From positions 1 through 19,956 of the forward strand of contig CASGAK010000147.1 in NCBI GenBank assembly GCA_949299435.1: 19,956 bases of DNA. The letters are read 5' to 3'. The notes under the pieces are model-generated. The model was not told where the DNA came from. It was given only the letters and a program-made list of their open reading frames with translations, and ran no database searches. This DNA comes from an uncultured bacterium. GTDB taxonomy: Bacteria; Cyanobacteriota; Vampirovibrionia; Gastranaerophilales; Gastranaerophilaceae. A program made the position numbers and the translations under genes. This document shows positions 14,180 through 19,956 of this stretch, one piece after another; positions within the stretch are counted from its first letter, which is position 1; every line of letters begins with the position of its first letter.

Positions 14180-14779
14180 ATGTTCACAGGGATTGTAGAA
14201 GAAATAGGTAAAATAAAAAGTTTTGACGGTAGAAAATTAGTCGTTGAATGTAAAAAAGTTTTGGAAAATACAAAACTAGGTGACAGTATAGCAATCGACG
14301 GCTGCTGTCAGACAGTTGTTGATTTAACCTCAAACAGCTTTACAGCAGACGTAAGTCAAGAAACAGTATCCATTACAACTTTTAAAAATTTCAAATCAGG
14401 TCAAAACGTTAATTTAGAAAGGGCTCTAACTCCTACAAGCAGAATTGGCGGTCACATTGTACAAGGACACGTTGACGGCAAAGGGAAATATCTTGGGAAT
14501 ATGACTTTTGAAATTCCAAAAGAGCTGGACAGATATGTTGTCTATAAAGGTTCAATCACCGTTAATGGAGTAAGTTTGACCGTTGCAAAGTGCCAAAATA
14601 ACATATTCAGTATTGCAATAATCCCGCATACTTTAGAAAACACAAACTTAAAAGATTTAAAAGTCGGGGATTTTGTAAATATTGAAACAGATATTTTGGG
14701 AAGATATGTTGAAAAATTTTTATCAACAAAGGATAATGCTATAACAGAAGATTTTTTGAAAGAAAACGGGTTTATGTAA
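14180..14779 (+). CDS. ribE: Riboflavin synthase, alpha chain
   Basis: A 199-aa enzyme that dismutates two 6,7-dimethyl-8-ribityllumazines to riboflavin, the last step of the pathway. It has two tandem lumazine-binding domains: the first opens with MFTGIVEEIG, the second around residue 95 with GGHIVQGHVDGKG, and each contains the GDSIAIDG/GSITVNGVSLT motif. The gene also goes by ribC in some species. The ATG lacks an SD and follows a TAAAAT box by six bases. ribBA starts one base after its stop, implying translational coupling. Confidence 0.95.
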   Translation: MFTGIVEEIGKIKSFDGRKLVVECKKVLENTKLGDSIAIDGCCQTVVDLTSNSFTADVSQETVSITTFKNFKSGQNVNLERALTPTSRIGGHIVQGHVDGKGKYLGNMTFEIPKELDRYVVYKGSITVNGVSLTVAKCQNNIFSIAIIPHTLENTNLKDLKVGDFVNIETDILGRYVEKFLSTKDNAITEDFLKENGFM

Positions 14780-14780
14780 A

Positions 14781-15989
14781 ATGGAAGATTTCAAATTTAA
14801 TACAATAGAAGAAGCTATAGAAGATTTTAAAAACGGCAAAATGATAATTGTCGCAGATGACGAAGATCGTGAAAATGAAGGTGATTTGATTTGTTCAGGG
14901 CAGATGGTTACTCCTGAAATTATCAAATTTATGGCAGAGAACGCAAAAGGACTTATTTGTCTTGCAATTTCACCTGAACTGGCTGAAAAATTGGATTTAC
15001 CGCAAATGGTAGAGCAAAACACAGAAGGTATGAAAACTGCTTTTACGGTAAGTATTGATGCGGCTGAAAAATATGGGGTTACAACCGGGATTTCAGCTTT
15101 CGACAGAGCAAAAACTATTGAAGTTGCACTTGCACCTGATGCGACACCATCAGATTTAAGACGTCCGGGGCACCTTTTCCCTTGTGTTGCTAGAAAAGGC
15201 GGTGTTCTACAAAGAACAGGTCATACTGAAGCAGTTGTTGACCTTGCAAAACTTGCAGGACATATCCAAGCAGGTCCAATGTGCGAAATTATGGGTGAAG
15301 ACGGTCACATGGCTAAACGTGATGAGTTATTTAAATTCGCTCAAAAACATGGTATTAAATTTATTACAGTTGCTGAGCTAATCGCTTACAGACTTAAAAA
15401 TGAAAAAATTGTCACTCGTGAAGCCGAAGCTCATTTGCCTACTGTATTCGGAGAATTTGAAATCTACGGATACGTAAACCATTTGACAGGACAAGAAAGT
15501 GTAGCTTTGGTAAAAGATGACGGCAGTGATAAAACCCCGCTTGTAAGAGTTCATAGTGAATGCCTGACAGGAGATATTTTCCACAGTTTAAAATGTGACT
15601 GTAATTACCAGTTACACAGTGCCTTAAAAATGATTAATGACTATGGCAAGGGTGCTTTGATTTATATGAAAGGTCATGAAGGTCGTGGAATCGGTATTGT
15701 AAATAAAATTAAAGCGTATAAATTGCAAGAATGCGGACAAGATACGGTAGAAGCTAATTTATCACTCGGATTTAAGCCTGATTTGAGAGATTACGGCATG
15801 GGTGCTCAAATAATCTCGGATTTGGGATTTAACAACTTTAATCTTATTACCAATAATCCTAAAAAAATTATAGCCCTGACGGGTTATGGACTTAAAATAA
15901 ACGACGTGGTAAAATTAACTCCTGAAATTAATTCATATAATGAAAAATATATGAATACCAAAAAAGAAAAAATGCATCATATGTTTTAA
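14781..15989 (+). CDS. ribBA: Bifunctional 3,4-dihydroxy-2-butanone-4-phosphate synthase / GTP cyclohydrolase II
   Basis: A 402-aa fusion supplying both precursors of lumazine. Residues ~1-200 are RibB: DDEDRENEGD (26-35) is the acidic metal/active-site loop, with RRPGHLFP and HTEA (148-151) also present. Residues ~205-400 are RibA: VRVHSEC with zinc ligands Cys261, Cys272 and Cys274, GHEGRGIG (298-305), and LITNNPKK. All key residues are intact in both halves. It follows ribE directly and is followed 25 nt later by a GNAT gene. ribD and ribH are not in the window. Confidence 0.96.
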   Translation: MEDFKFNTIEEAIEDFKNGKMIIVADDEDRENEGDLICSGQMVTPEIIKFMAENAKGLICLAISPELAEKLDLPQMVEQNTEGMKTAFTVSIDAAEKYGVTTGISAFDRAKTIEVALAPDATPSDLRRPGHLFPCVARKGGVLQRTGHTEAVVDLAKLAGHIQAGPMCEIMGEDGHMAKRDELFKFAQKHGIKFITVAELIAYRLKNEKIVTREAEAHLPTVFGEFEIYGYVNHLTGQESVALVKDDGSDKTPLVRVHSECLTGDIFHSLKCDCNYQLHSALKMINDYGKGALIYMKGHEGRGIGIVNKIKAYKLQECGQDTVEANLSLGFKPDLRDYGMGAQIISDLGFNNFNLITNNPKKIIALTGYGLKINDVVKLTPEINSYNEKYMNTKKEKMHHMF

Positions 15990-16014
15990 AAAAATGCATT
16001 TAGGAGTATAGACT

Positions 16015-17004
16015 ATGATAGATACACTTTTTGAAGCTAGAGCTCTAGAGGAAAAAGATTACAAAAGTTTCGCCACAGTATATAATGATTTCCGTAACAG
16101 GGCTGTTTTGGAATATAAGTTTGAACTTGAACCGCTATGTTATAAGGATTTTATTGATGCTTTGGAGAAAGAATTAATAAATTGTATTGTTTTGTTTGAA
16201 AATAATATACCAGTTGCATTCTTAGTTTACACGACAGCTATTTCAGAAGCAATCGAATTGAACATAATTCATTGTTTAAAAATGGAAAATATTTTATCAA
16301 GAAGTAAATATTTAATAGAAGAATTTTTGAGAGAAACAAGAGCTGAAAGACGGGAAAAAATTGTATGCTACCCTATGCTTGGCAGTCAAAAGACTCTTAT
16401 CGGCGAAATAGCACGTTTCGGATTTAAATTTGTGGGAATCGCCGTACTCAGATTTATGATGAGCGGAACAAATTCCAGAGATATTCTTAAACTGACAGAA
16501 TTGACAGATCTAAACCCTTGCTATCAGGTAGTAAGCTGGTCAAAAGAATATTTTGATGCTGCAGTTGAAATCGTTAATGAAGCTTTCACAACAAGTGCAG
16601 ATGCCCTTTTTGATCCAAGATTCCTGACTTTGGAGGGGACTTACGATATTCTTGATAAAATTACAAACAATGTCTACGCTGAATTTTTACCTGAAGCTAC
16701 AAGTGTATTACTATGCAGCGGGGTACCGGTCGGATTTTGTTTTGTCAATCTGACAGGCGGTCAAATAGCTAATATCCCTATAGTTGCAATAAAAAAAGAA
16801 CATCAAGGTAAAGGTCTGTCAAAGCATATGCTTAAAAATTCAGTTGAACAACTTACAAAATGGGTCGATGAAAGAGAAAAACCAATTACAGAAGTTAACA
16901 CTTGTACTGAAACAAATAATTTTCAAGCATTAAAAATGTACAGACATTTAGGATTTAAAGAGGATTATAACTACCCGCAATCTTATCTTCCGATCAGAAA
17001 ATAG
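16015..17004 (+). CDS. Tandem GNAT-fold N-acetyltransferase-like protein
   Basis: A 329-aa protein with two GNAT-like halves. The C-terminal one (~165-329) is clear: IPIVAIKKEHQGKGLSKHML holds the acetyl-CoA-binding Q-x-x-G signature (Gln264-Gly-Lys-Gly267, with Ser269 where Gly/Ala is usual). It is followed by NTCTETNNFQALKMYRHLGF, the typical beta5-alpha4 segment. The N-terminal half (1-160) shows GNAT-like strand/helix order (VPVAFLVY-like IPVAFLVY at ~63) but lacks a clear CoA loop. AGGAG lies 8 nt upstream. It is 25 nt after ribBA, so probably co-transcribed. Substrate unknown; a link to riboflavin chemistry is not implied by the sequence. Confidence 0.78.
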   Translation: MIDTLFEARALEEKDYKSFATVYNDFRNRAVLEYKFELEPLCYKDFIDALEKELINCIVLFENNIPVAFLVYTTAISEAIELNIIHCLKMENILSRSKYLIEEFLRETRAERREKIVCYPMLGSQKTLIGEIARFGFKFVGIAVLRFMMSGTNSRDILKLTELTDLNPCYQVVSWSKEYFDAAVEIVNEAFTTSADALFDPRFLTLEGTYDILDKITNNVYAEFLPEATSVLLCSGVPVGFCFVNLTGGQIANIPIVAIKKEHQGKGLSKHMLKNSVEQLTKWVDEREKPITEVNTCTETNNFQALKMYRHLGFKEDYNYPQSYLPIRK

Positions 17005-17036
17005 ACTTTTTTGTAAAAATCCGTTAAAATTAATAT
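17002..17036 (+). promoter_or_regulatory. Predicted leaderless promoter of the FliK-like gene
   Basis: TAGACT (17002-17007), a 17-nt spacer, TAAAAT (17025-17030), then six bases (TAATAT) and the ATG at 17037. No SD. The -35 box overlaps the end of the GNAT gene. Confidence 0.5.
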
Positions 17037-18113
17037 ATGGAAAATTTTAATCTTGGAAGTCTTATTGCAAAATACGTAAATTATAAGCCCATACAAAAGG
17101 GCTCATCAGGTAATATAACTACTAACAATTTCCCGAATACACCGACTGCCGGAAGTTCTCCAAAACCATCATCACCTACTGTTATTAACACAGCACAAAT
17201 GGGAGCTTTGAGCACTGGTGATCAGTCCGTTTACATAAAAGACCTCATGCAATTGCCAAGAAATATGAATGAACTGCTATTTATGCTGCAAAAAAATCTC
17301 AATCAAATTCAATTTAACCGACTTTTTGAGCAACAAATGGCAGCAAGACGAAATTTGCTTTCACAAACTCAGGCTCAAATTCTTGCTCAATTACAAGGAC
17401 TTACAACAAGTGAAATGCAAAATGTTATGAAAAGCCAAATCAATACTCAAATGATGGCTTCTTTAAAAAATCTCCAACTTACAGCAGGACAAATGATAAG
17501 TATAAGCGATATAGCCGCACTAATTCAGGTAAACGGCAAAGATGCAATTACTAAATTAATTATTGCAATGACAAATGCCTCTAAGCAGGGGGTTAATGAC
17601 TTGAGTCAACTAAAAGAAACCGCAAAATTGATTAACGCAAGTATTGCACTTGCTTCCACAGACAATCCTGCTCAAACACTTAAAACTCTTATGTTATTAT
17701 ACCTCCCTTGGCTTCCATTACATGATGGTGCAGGCTTTGATTTGGAAATTGAAACCTCCGATAACGGGAGCAAAGAAAATGAAAGTATTCTTATAATTAC
17801 CATTACAACTGTAAACTATGGCGTAATCGTTGCGACACTTATTTTAGAAACCACAAATTCCGTTCATGTAAACATTGAATGCAACGAAAATTTTCCTAAA
17901 GATGAATTAATGCTCCGTTTGGAAAGCGAACAGAAGAATTATTCTATGCAGTCAGTGATTTCTTTTGAGACCAAAAAGGTAAAAAATGAATCACAAAAAT
18001 CTGAAACTACCAACGCAAAAATTAATATGTCGCACACAAACGAAATTAGTCCTTATCTTTTGCTTTGTGCACATTCAATAATTCGCAATGTAATCGAATT
18101 AGACAGAGCATAA
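17037..18113 (+). CDS. Low-complexity Gln/Asn/Ser-rich protein, possibly FliK/hook-length-control-like
   Basis: A 358-aa protein not firmly recognised. Residues ~18-60 are a Ser/Pro/Thr/Asn linker. Residues ~70-215 are Gln/Leu/Met-rich helices with little complexity (QAQILAQLQGL and similar). Residues ~225-305 look like a compact beta domain: LLYLPWLPLHDGAGFDLEIE, then repeated ITITTVNYG and VIVATLILETT strands, and a VHVNIECNEN strand. That order resembles the C-terminal domain of flagellar hook-length control proteins (FliK), in which a P-L motif precedes strands carrying a conserved 'G' and 'V' pattern. No flagellar genes are nearby, and the match is by eye only. The final ~50 residues are polar with a last helix. 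Starts from a predicted leaderless promoter. Confidence 0.6.
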   Translation: MENFNLGSLIAKYVNYKPIQKGSSGNITTNNFPNTPTAGSSPKPSSPTVINTAQMGALSTGDQSVYIKDLMQLPRNMNELLFMLQKNLNQIQFNRLFEQQMAARRNLLSQTQAQILAQLQGLTTSEMQNVMKSQINTQMMASLKNLQLTAGQMISISDIAALIQVNGKDAITKLIIAMTNASKQGVNDLSQLKETAKLINASIALASTDNPAQTLKTLMLLYLPWLPLHDGAGFDLEIETSDNGSKENESILIITITTVNYGVIVATLILETTNSVHVNIECNENFPKDELMLRLESEQKNYSMQSVISFETKKVKNESQKSETTNAKINMSHTNEISPYLLLCAHSIIRNVIELDRA

Positions 18114-18191
18114 GAGTTACTAAAACACGCCTCATTTATTAAGAGCCGTAATCACAACATATTAACTTCATTAATTCCAAAAACTATTTTT

Positions 18192-18380
18192 TTAACCGAG
18201 AAGATGTTCTAATATTTTAGCATTATCTTCTGCTTTTTGCACCTGCTGAACGGTTGTTCTACGCATGTAGGTTCTTAATGCTTCACGGATCAATTCACTT
18301 CTCGTGCGTTGCTCGTTACTGGCTAGACCATCTACACGACTTAGAAATTCATCTGGCATTGTTACTAAAATTTTTGCCAT
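18192..18380 (-). CDS. CopG/Arc-type ribbon-helix-helix protein
   Basis: A 62-aa RHH DNA-binding protein: the N-terminal beta ribbon AKILVTMPDEF, then helix A (LSRVDGLA), the turn, and helix B (RSELIREALRTYMRR), followed by a polar tail. Such proteins are plasmid/phage repressors, antitoxins or metal regulators. No toxin gene lies on either side, and the gene is alone on the minus strand. GGAGGG lies about 10 nt upstream of the ATG. The promoter contains two exact 9-bp repeats 30 bp apart, consistent with autoregulation. Confidence 0.85.
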   Translation of the reverse strand: MAKILVTMPDEFLSRVDGLASNEQRTRSELIREALRTYMRRTTVQQVQKAEDNAKILEHLLG

Positions 18381-18404
18381 TCTACATTAACCCTCCATGC
18401 TATA

Positions 18405-18433
18405 ATTGTAACATATATTTATAGTTTTGACAA
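18405..18433 (-). promoter_or_regulatory. Promoter of the RHH gene
   Basis: On the minus strand TTGTCA (18433-18428), 17 nt, and TACAAT (18410-18405). The -10 box is part of the first 9-bp repeat. Confidence 0.6.
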
Positions 18434-18443
18434 GATTGTAACA
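18405..18443. repeat. Two direct 9-bp repeats, candidate RHH operator
   Basis: ATTGTAACA occurs at 18405-18413 and again at 18435-18443, exactly 30 bp apart (about three helical turns), overlapping the -10 and flanking the -35 of the RHH promoter. Confidence 0.55.
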
Positions 18444-18482
18444 AGGATTAACCCAATTGCACTATGGACATAATAAAACAAT

Positions 18483-18510
18483 TTGAAATATTATATCGGT
18501 GTAGTATAAG
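18483..18510 (+). promoter_or_regulatory. Possible promoter of the membrane sHSP-like gene
   Basis: TTGAAA (18483-18488), a 16-nt spacer, and TATAAG (18505-18510), directly before the SD AAGGAG (18512-18517). Spacing between the -10 and the SD is tight, so the start would fall on or near the SD; other arrangements are possible. Confidence 0.35.
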
Positions 18511-18524
18511 AAAGGAGTGTTTTT

Positions 18525-19073
18525 ATGGACGAAAACAACTATGGAAACCAACAAGAGCACAATCATGAAAATTGTTTTTTATGTAAACATCCTGTCATGA
18601 AACATGTATTAATCGGGATATTGACGTTTTTGGGAGCATTCGCAGCATTTTACGTAGTCACAGACTGGCACTACAAAAGAATGCTTGATCCGTTCGTTCA
18701 AATGAGAAAAATGGATAATATGATGATGAAAGAAGCACGTCAGGCTGAATGGAATGCTAAAAAAGAAATACTCAAAGGTGACTGGCTAGAACACAAAGCA
18801 AGTGAAATCGTACATATTGAAAAATCAGATGATGCTTATAAAATTATTATTAATTTAAAGCCTTTCGACAACGATGAAAAAAATGTAGAGGTTACAACAG
18901 ACGGGAATAAATTAACCGTAAATGCAGCAGGAGAAACCAGAAAAAGAAATAAAAATGCCATAATTCGTTTCTCGCAAAGTTTTATTTTCCCTGAAGAAGC
19001 TAACCTATCAGAAATAAGTAAATTCAAAGACGGAGATAAATACTTTATAGTTGTTCCGCTCAAAGAGGATTAA
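18525..19073 (+). CDS. Membrane-anchored small heat-shock (alpha-crystallin/Hsp20)-like protein
   Basis: A 182-aa protein. The N-terminus has a His/Cys cluster (HNHENCFLCKHP, residues 12-23), then one transmembrane helix (~27-46, LIGILTFLGAFAAFYVV). Next comes a Met-rich charged linker (~50-90). The domain at residues ~94-180 reads like an alpha-crystallin domain: DAYKIIINLKPFDNDEKNVEV, GNKLTVNAAGE, FSQSFIFPEEAN, then KYFIVVPL. The usual GVL motif appears as DGNKLTV. AAGGAG lies 7 nt before the ATG. Cytosolic Hsp20 proteins lack a membrane anchor, so this would be a tethered chaperone with the domain outside or inside the membrane depending on orientation. The fold call is by eye and moderately confident. 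Confidence 0.65.
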   Translation: MDENNYGNQQEHNHENCFLCKHPVMKHVLIGILTFLGAFAAFYVVTDWHYKRMLDPFVQMRKMDNMMMKEARQAEWNAKKEILKGDWLEHKASEIVHIEKSDDAYKIIINLKPFDNDEKNVEVTTDGNKLTVNAAGETRKRNKNAIIRFSQSFIFPEEANLSEISKFKDGDKYFIVVPLKED

Positions 19074-19079
19074 TTTATT

Positions 19080-19117
19080 AAAAAAAAAAACCGGACTTTA
19101 GAGCCGGTTTTTTTTTA
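19080..19117 (+). terminator. Intrinsic terminator of the sHSP-like gene
   Basis: An A-run plus CCGG pairs with CCGG plus a long T-run around a ~9-nt loop (ACTTTAGAG), within 10 nt of the stop at 19073. The T-run merges with the next gene's upstream region, a few bases before its -10 box. Confidence 0.85.
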
Positions 19118-19132
19118 TGCTAAAATTTATTT
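19118..19132 (+). promoter_or_regulatory. Predicted leaderless extended -10 promoter of the receiver gene
   Basis: TGC followed by TAAAAT (19121-19126), then six bases (TTATTT) and the ATG at 19133. TGn gives an extended -10; no SD is present. Confidence 0.5.
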
Positions 19133-19507
19133 ATGAAAATTCTTGTAACAGACGACTCCTCAGGCTGGATCGAATATCATTTAAACGTTTTAAAACAAAT
19201 TTTGCCTGAAAATACTCAAATAGATTTTGCTAAAAGTGCAAAAGAGGGATTGGATAAAATAACTCTCAATATAGATTCTCCTTATAATGTAATTTTTACT
19301 GACATGCAAATGGAAAGTGATTTTTTACCTATGTATGCGGGTGAATGGTTTATAAAACAAATTAAAACTTATAAAGAATACCAAAACTCAAGGATAATAA
19401 TAATTTCTGCAGCTCCAAACATTAAAACAATAGCTGAAAAATATAACGTGGAATATCTGCCAAAATCTATGTGCCAATTGAAAGAGAATTATAAAAAACT
19501 TTTTTGA
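19133..19507 (+). CDS. Single-domain response-regulator receiver protein
   Basis: A 124-aa stand-alone receiver (REC) domain. Acidic pocket Asp7-Asp8 (LVTDDSS), phospho-acceptor Asp57 (VIFTDMQM), Ser92 at the switch position (IIISAAPN) and Lys111 in PK are in the right order. There is no output domain. It could act as a CheY-like protein or phosphorelay intermediate. No histidine kinase is in the window. The Lys111 region is followed by SMCQLKENY, a short last helix. The start lacks an SD. Confidence 0.85.
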   Translation: MKILVTDDSSGWIEYHLNVLKQILPENTQIDFAKSAKEGLDKITLNIDSPYNVIFTDMQMESDFLPMYAGEWFIKQIKTYKEYQNSRIIIISAAPNIKTIAEKYNVEYLPKSMCQLKENYKKLF

Positions 19508-19572
19508 TTTGAAGTTTAAACCTGAAATTCATTACTTGTATATTGACTTTGAATAATATAAATTATTATGCA

Positions 19573-19603
19573 AGTTTGGTGCGTCTTTCAGACGCACCAA
19601 ACT
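19573..19603. other. Perfect 14-bp hairpin between convergent genes, terminator-like without U-tract
   Basis: AGTTTGGTGCGTCT and AGACGCACCAAACT are exact reverse complements separated by TTC. It sits between the stops of the receiver gene (19507) and the partial prepilin gene (19606), three bases before the latter's stop in the convergent arrangement. No T-run follows on either strand. Candidates are a rho-independent-like stop, an mRNA 3' stabiliser, or a small palindromic repeat. Confidence 0.6.
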
Positions 19604-19605
19604 GA

Positions 19606-19956
19606 CTAAAACTTCACAGGATAATCATTCGGAATTTTCCAGCCCGAACTTTGAATTAATGCCCCGCAATACCGACCTGAATATTTTCCTGTAACACTCT
19701 TATCGCAGCCATATTGTGAATCTTTTCTTATATCTTCCTCATCAGCTATATGAGAACCTGCCATTTGTACACCCTTTTTAAAAGATACGCCATTTCTTGT
19801 AGAATTTTTATAATACAAAATTATACCAAAAACATCACTTCCTATTAATGCACGTCCTTTATTTGGTCCATCTATATCTACCCATATCTGCCAATGCGGT
19901 GATTCTGTATTCTGTCCTCCAGCCCACATATAAATTGACGCACCATTACTTAACAA
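19606..19956 (-). CDS. Second type IV pilin-like protein, C-terminal part, cut by window edge
   Basis: The last ~117 residues of a gene that continues past the right edge; the frame is open at 19956 with a TTG codon and no credible start inside the window. The C-terminus CGALI-x4-W-x-I-x2-DYP matches the end of the prepilin-like protein at 4617-5288, and both have a Cys 12-13 residues before the CGALI Cys. A central DVFGIILYY strand and GASIYMW fit the beta sheet of the same family. The prepilin leader is off-window, so assignment rests on the shared C-terminal motif. Confidence 0.72.
   Translation of the reverse strand: MLSNGASIYMWAGGQNTESPHWQIWVDIDGPNKGRALIGSDVFGIILYYKNSTRNGVSFKKGVQMAGSHIADEEDIRKDSQYGCDKSVTGKYSGRYCGALIQSSGWKIPNDYPVKF

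Noticed and set aside
14723..15022. Minus-strand 99-codon frame across ribE/ribBA
   Set aside because: Antisense to two well-supported enzymes; composition is that of a shadow frame.
18114..18191. Toxin gene partnering the RHH protein
   Set aside because: Only ~78 bases without an open frame; the other side is a promoter region followed by an unrelated gene.

Overview
The window reads as a chromosomal core-plus-accessory segment from an AT-rich, Gram-negative-like bacterium. My best guess is a gut Melainabacteria/Vampirovibrionia relative (Gastranaerophilales type). The basis is low-GC codon use, a classical rpmF-plsX-fabHDG-acpP-fabF locus, and two type IV pilin-like proteins that share a C-terminal CGALI-x4-W-x-I-x2-DYP motif. 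Prepilin-like proteins of this kind are, from memory, numerous in that group. The taxonomic call is inference and no database search was run.

Layout, left to right. (1) At the left edge, minus strand, lies the 5' end of tmRNA (ssrA) with its promoter. (2) A minus-strand tRNA nucleotidyltransferase gene is divergent from a large plus-strand UPF1-like SF1 helicase that carries a C-terminal nuclease-like domain. (3) A minus-strand prepilin-like gene is divergent from a small XRE regulator; a 21-bp palindrome sits in the overlapping promoter region between them. (4) Positions 13105 down to 5679 are a long minus-strand fatty-acid and phospholipid initiation cluster: 82-aa unknown, yceD, rpmF (L32 with a long charged tail), plsX, fabH, a 77-aa CxxC protein, fabD, a 110-aa secreted protein, fabG, acpP and fabF. 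It has a head promoter and additional promoters before acpP and fabF. (5) A minus-strand tpiA with a strong promoter is divergent from ribE-ribBA-(GNAT), a riboflavin synthesis cluster. (6) The right end holds a low-complexity protein with a possible FliK-like C-terminus, a solitary ribbon-helix-helix regulator, a membrane-anchored small-heat-shock-like protein, a single-domain receiver protein, and the 3' end of a second prepilin-like gene running off the right edge.

How it works together. The central cluster couples ribosome biogenesis (YceD, L32) to phospholipid and fatty-acid initiation (PlsX, FabH, FabD, FabG, ACP, FabF), as in many bacteria. Three unrecognised small genes are inserted in it. 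The pilin/XRE pair looks like a self-contained regulatory switch.

The most interesting signals are regulatory. Five genes (cca, the XRE regulator, ribE, the FliK-like gene and the receiver gene) have no Shine-Dalgarno sequence. Each instead has a TAAAAT -10 box 6 or 7 nt upstream of its ATG, which predicts leaderless mRNAs. Most other genes have clear AGGAG-type sites. Several SD-led genes have promoters of the form TTGCAA/C-17-TATAAT. I see no insertion sequence, CRISPR array, tRNA or prophage. No gene-free stretch exceeds about 200 bases.
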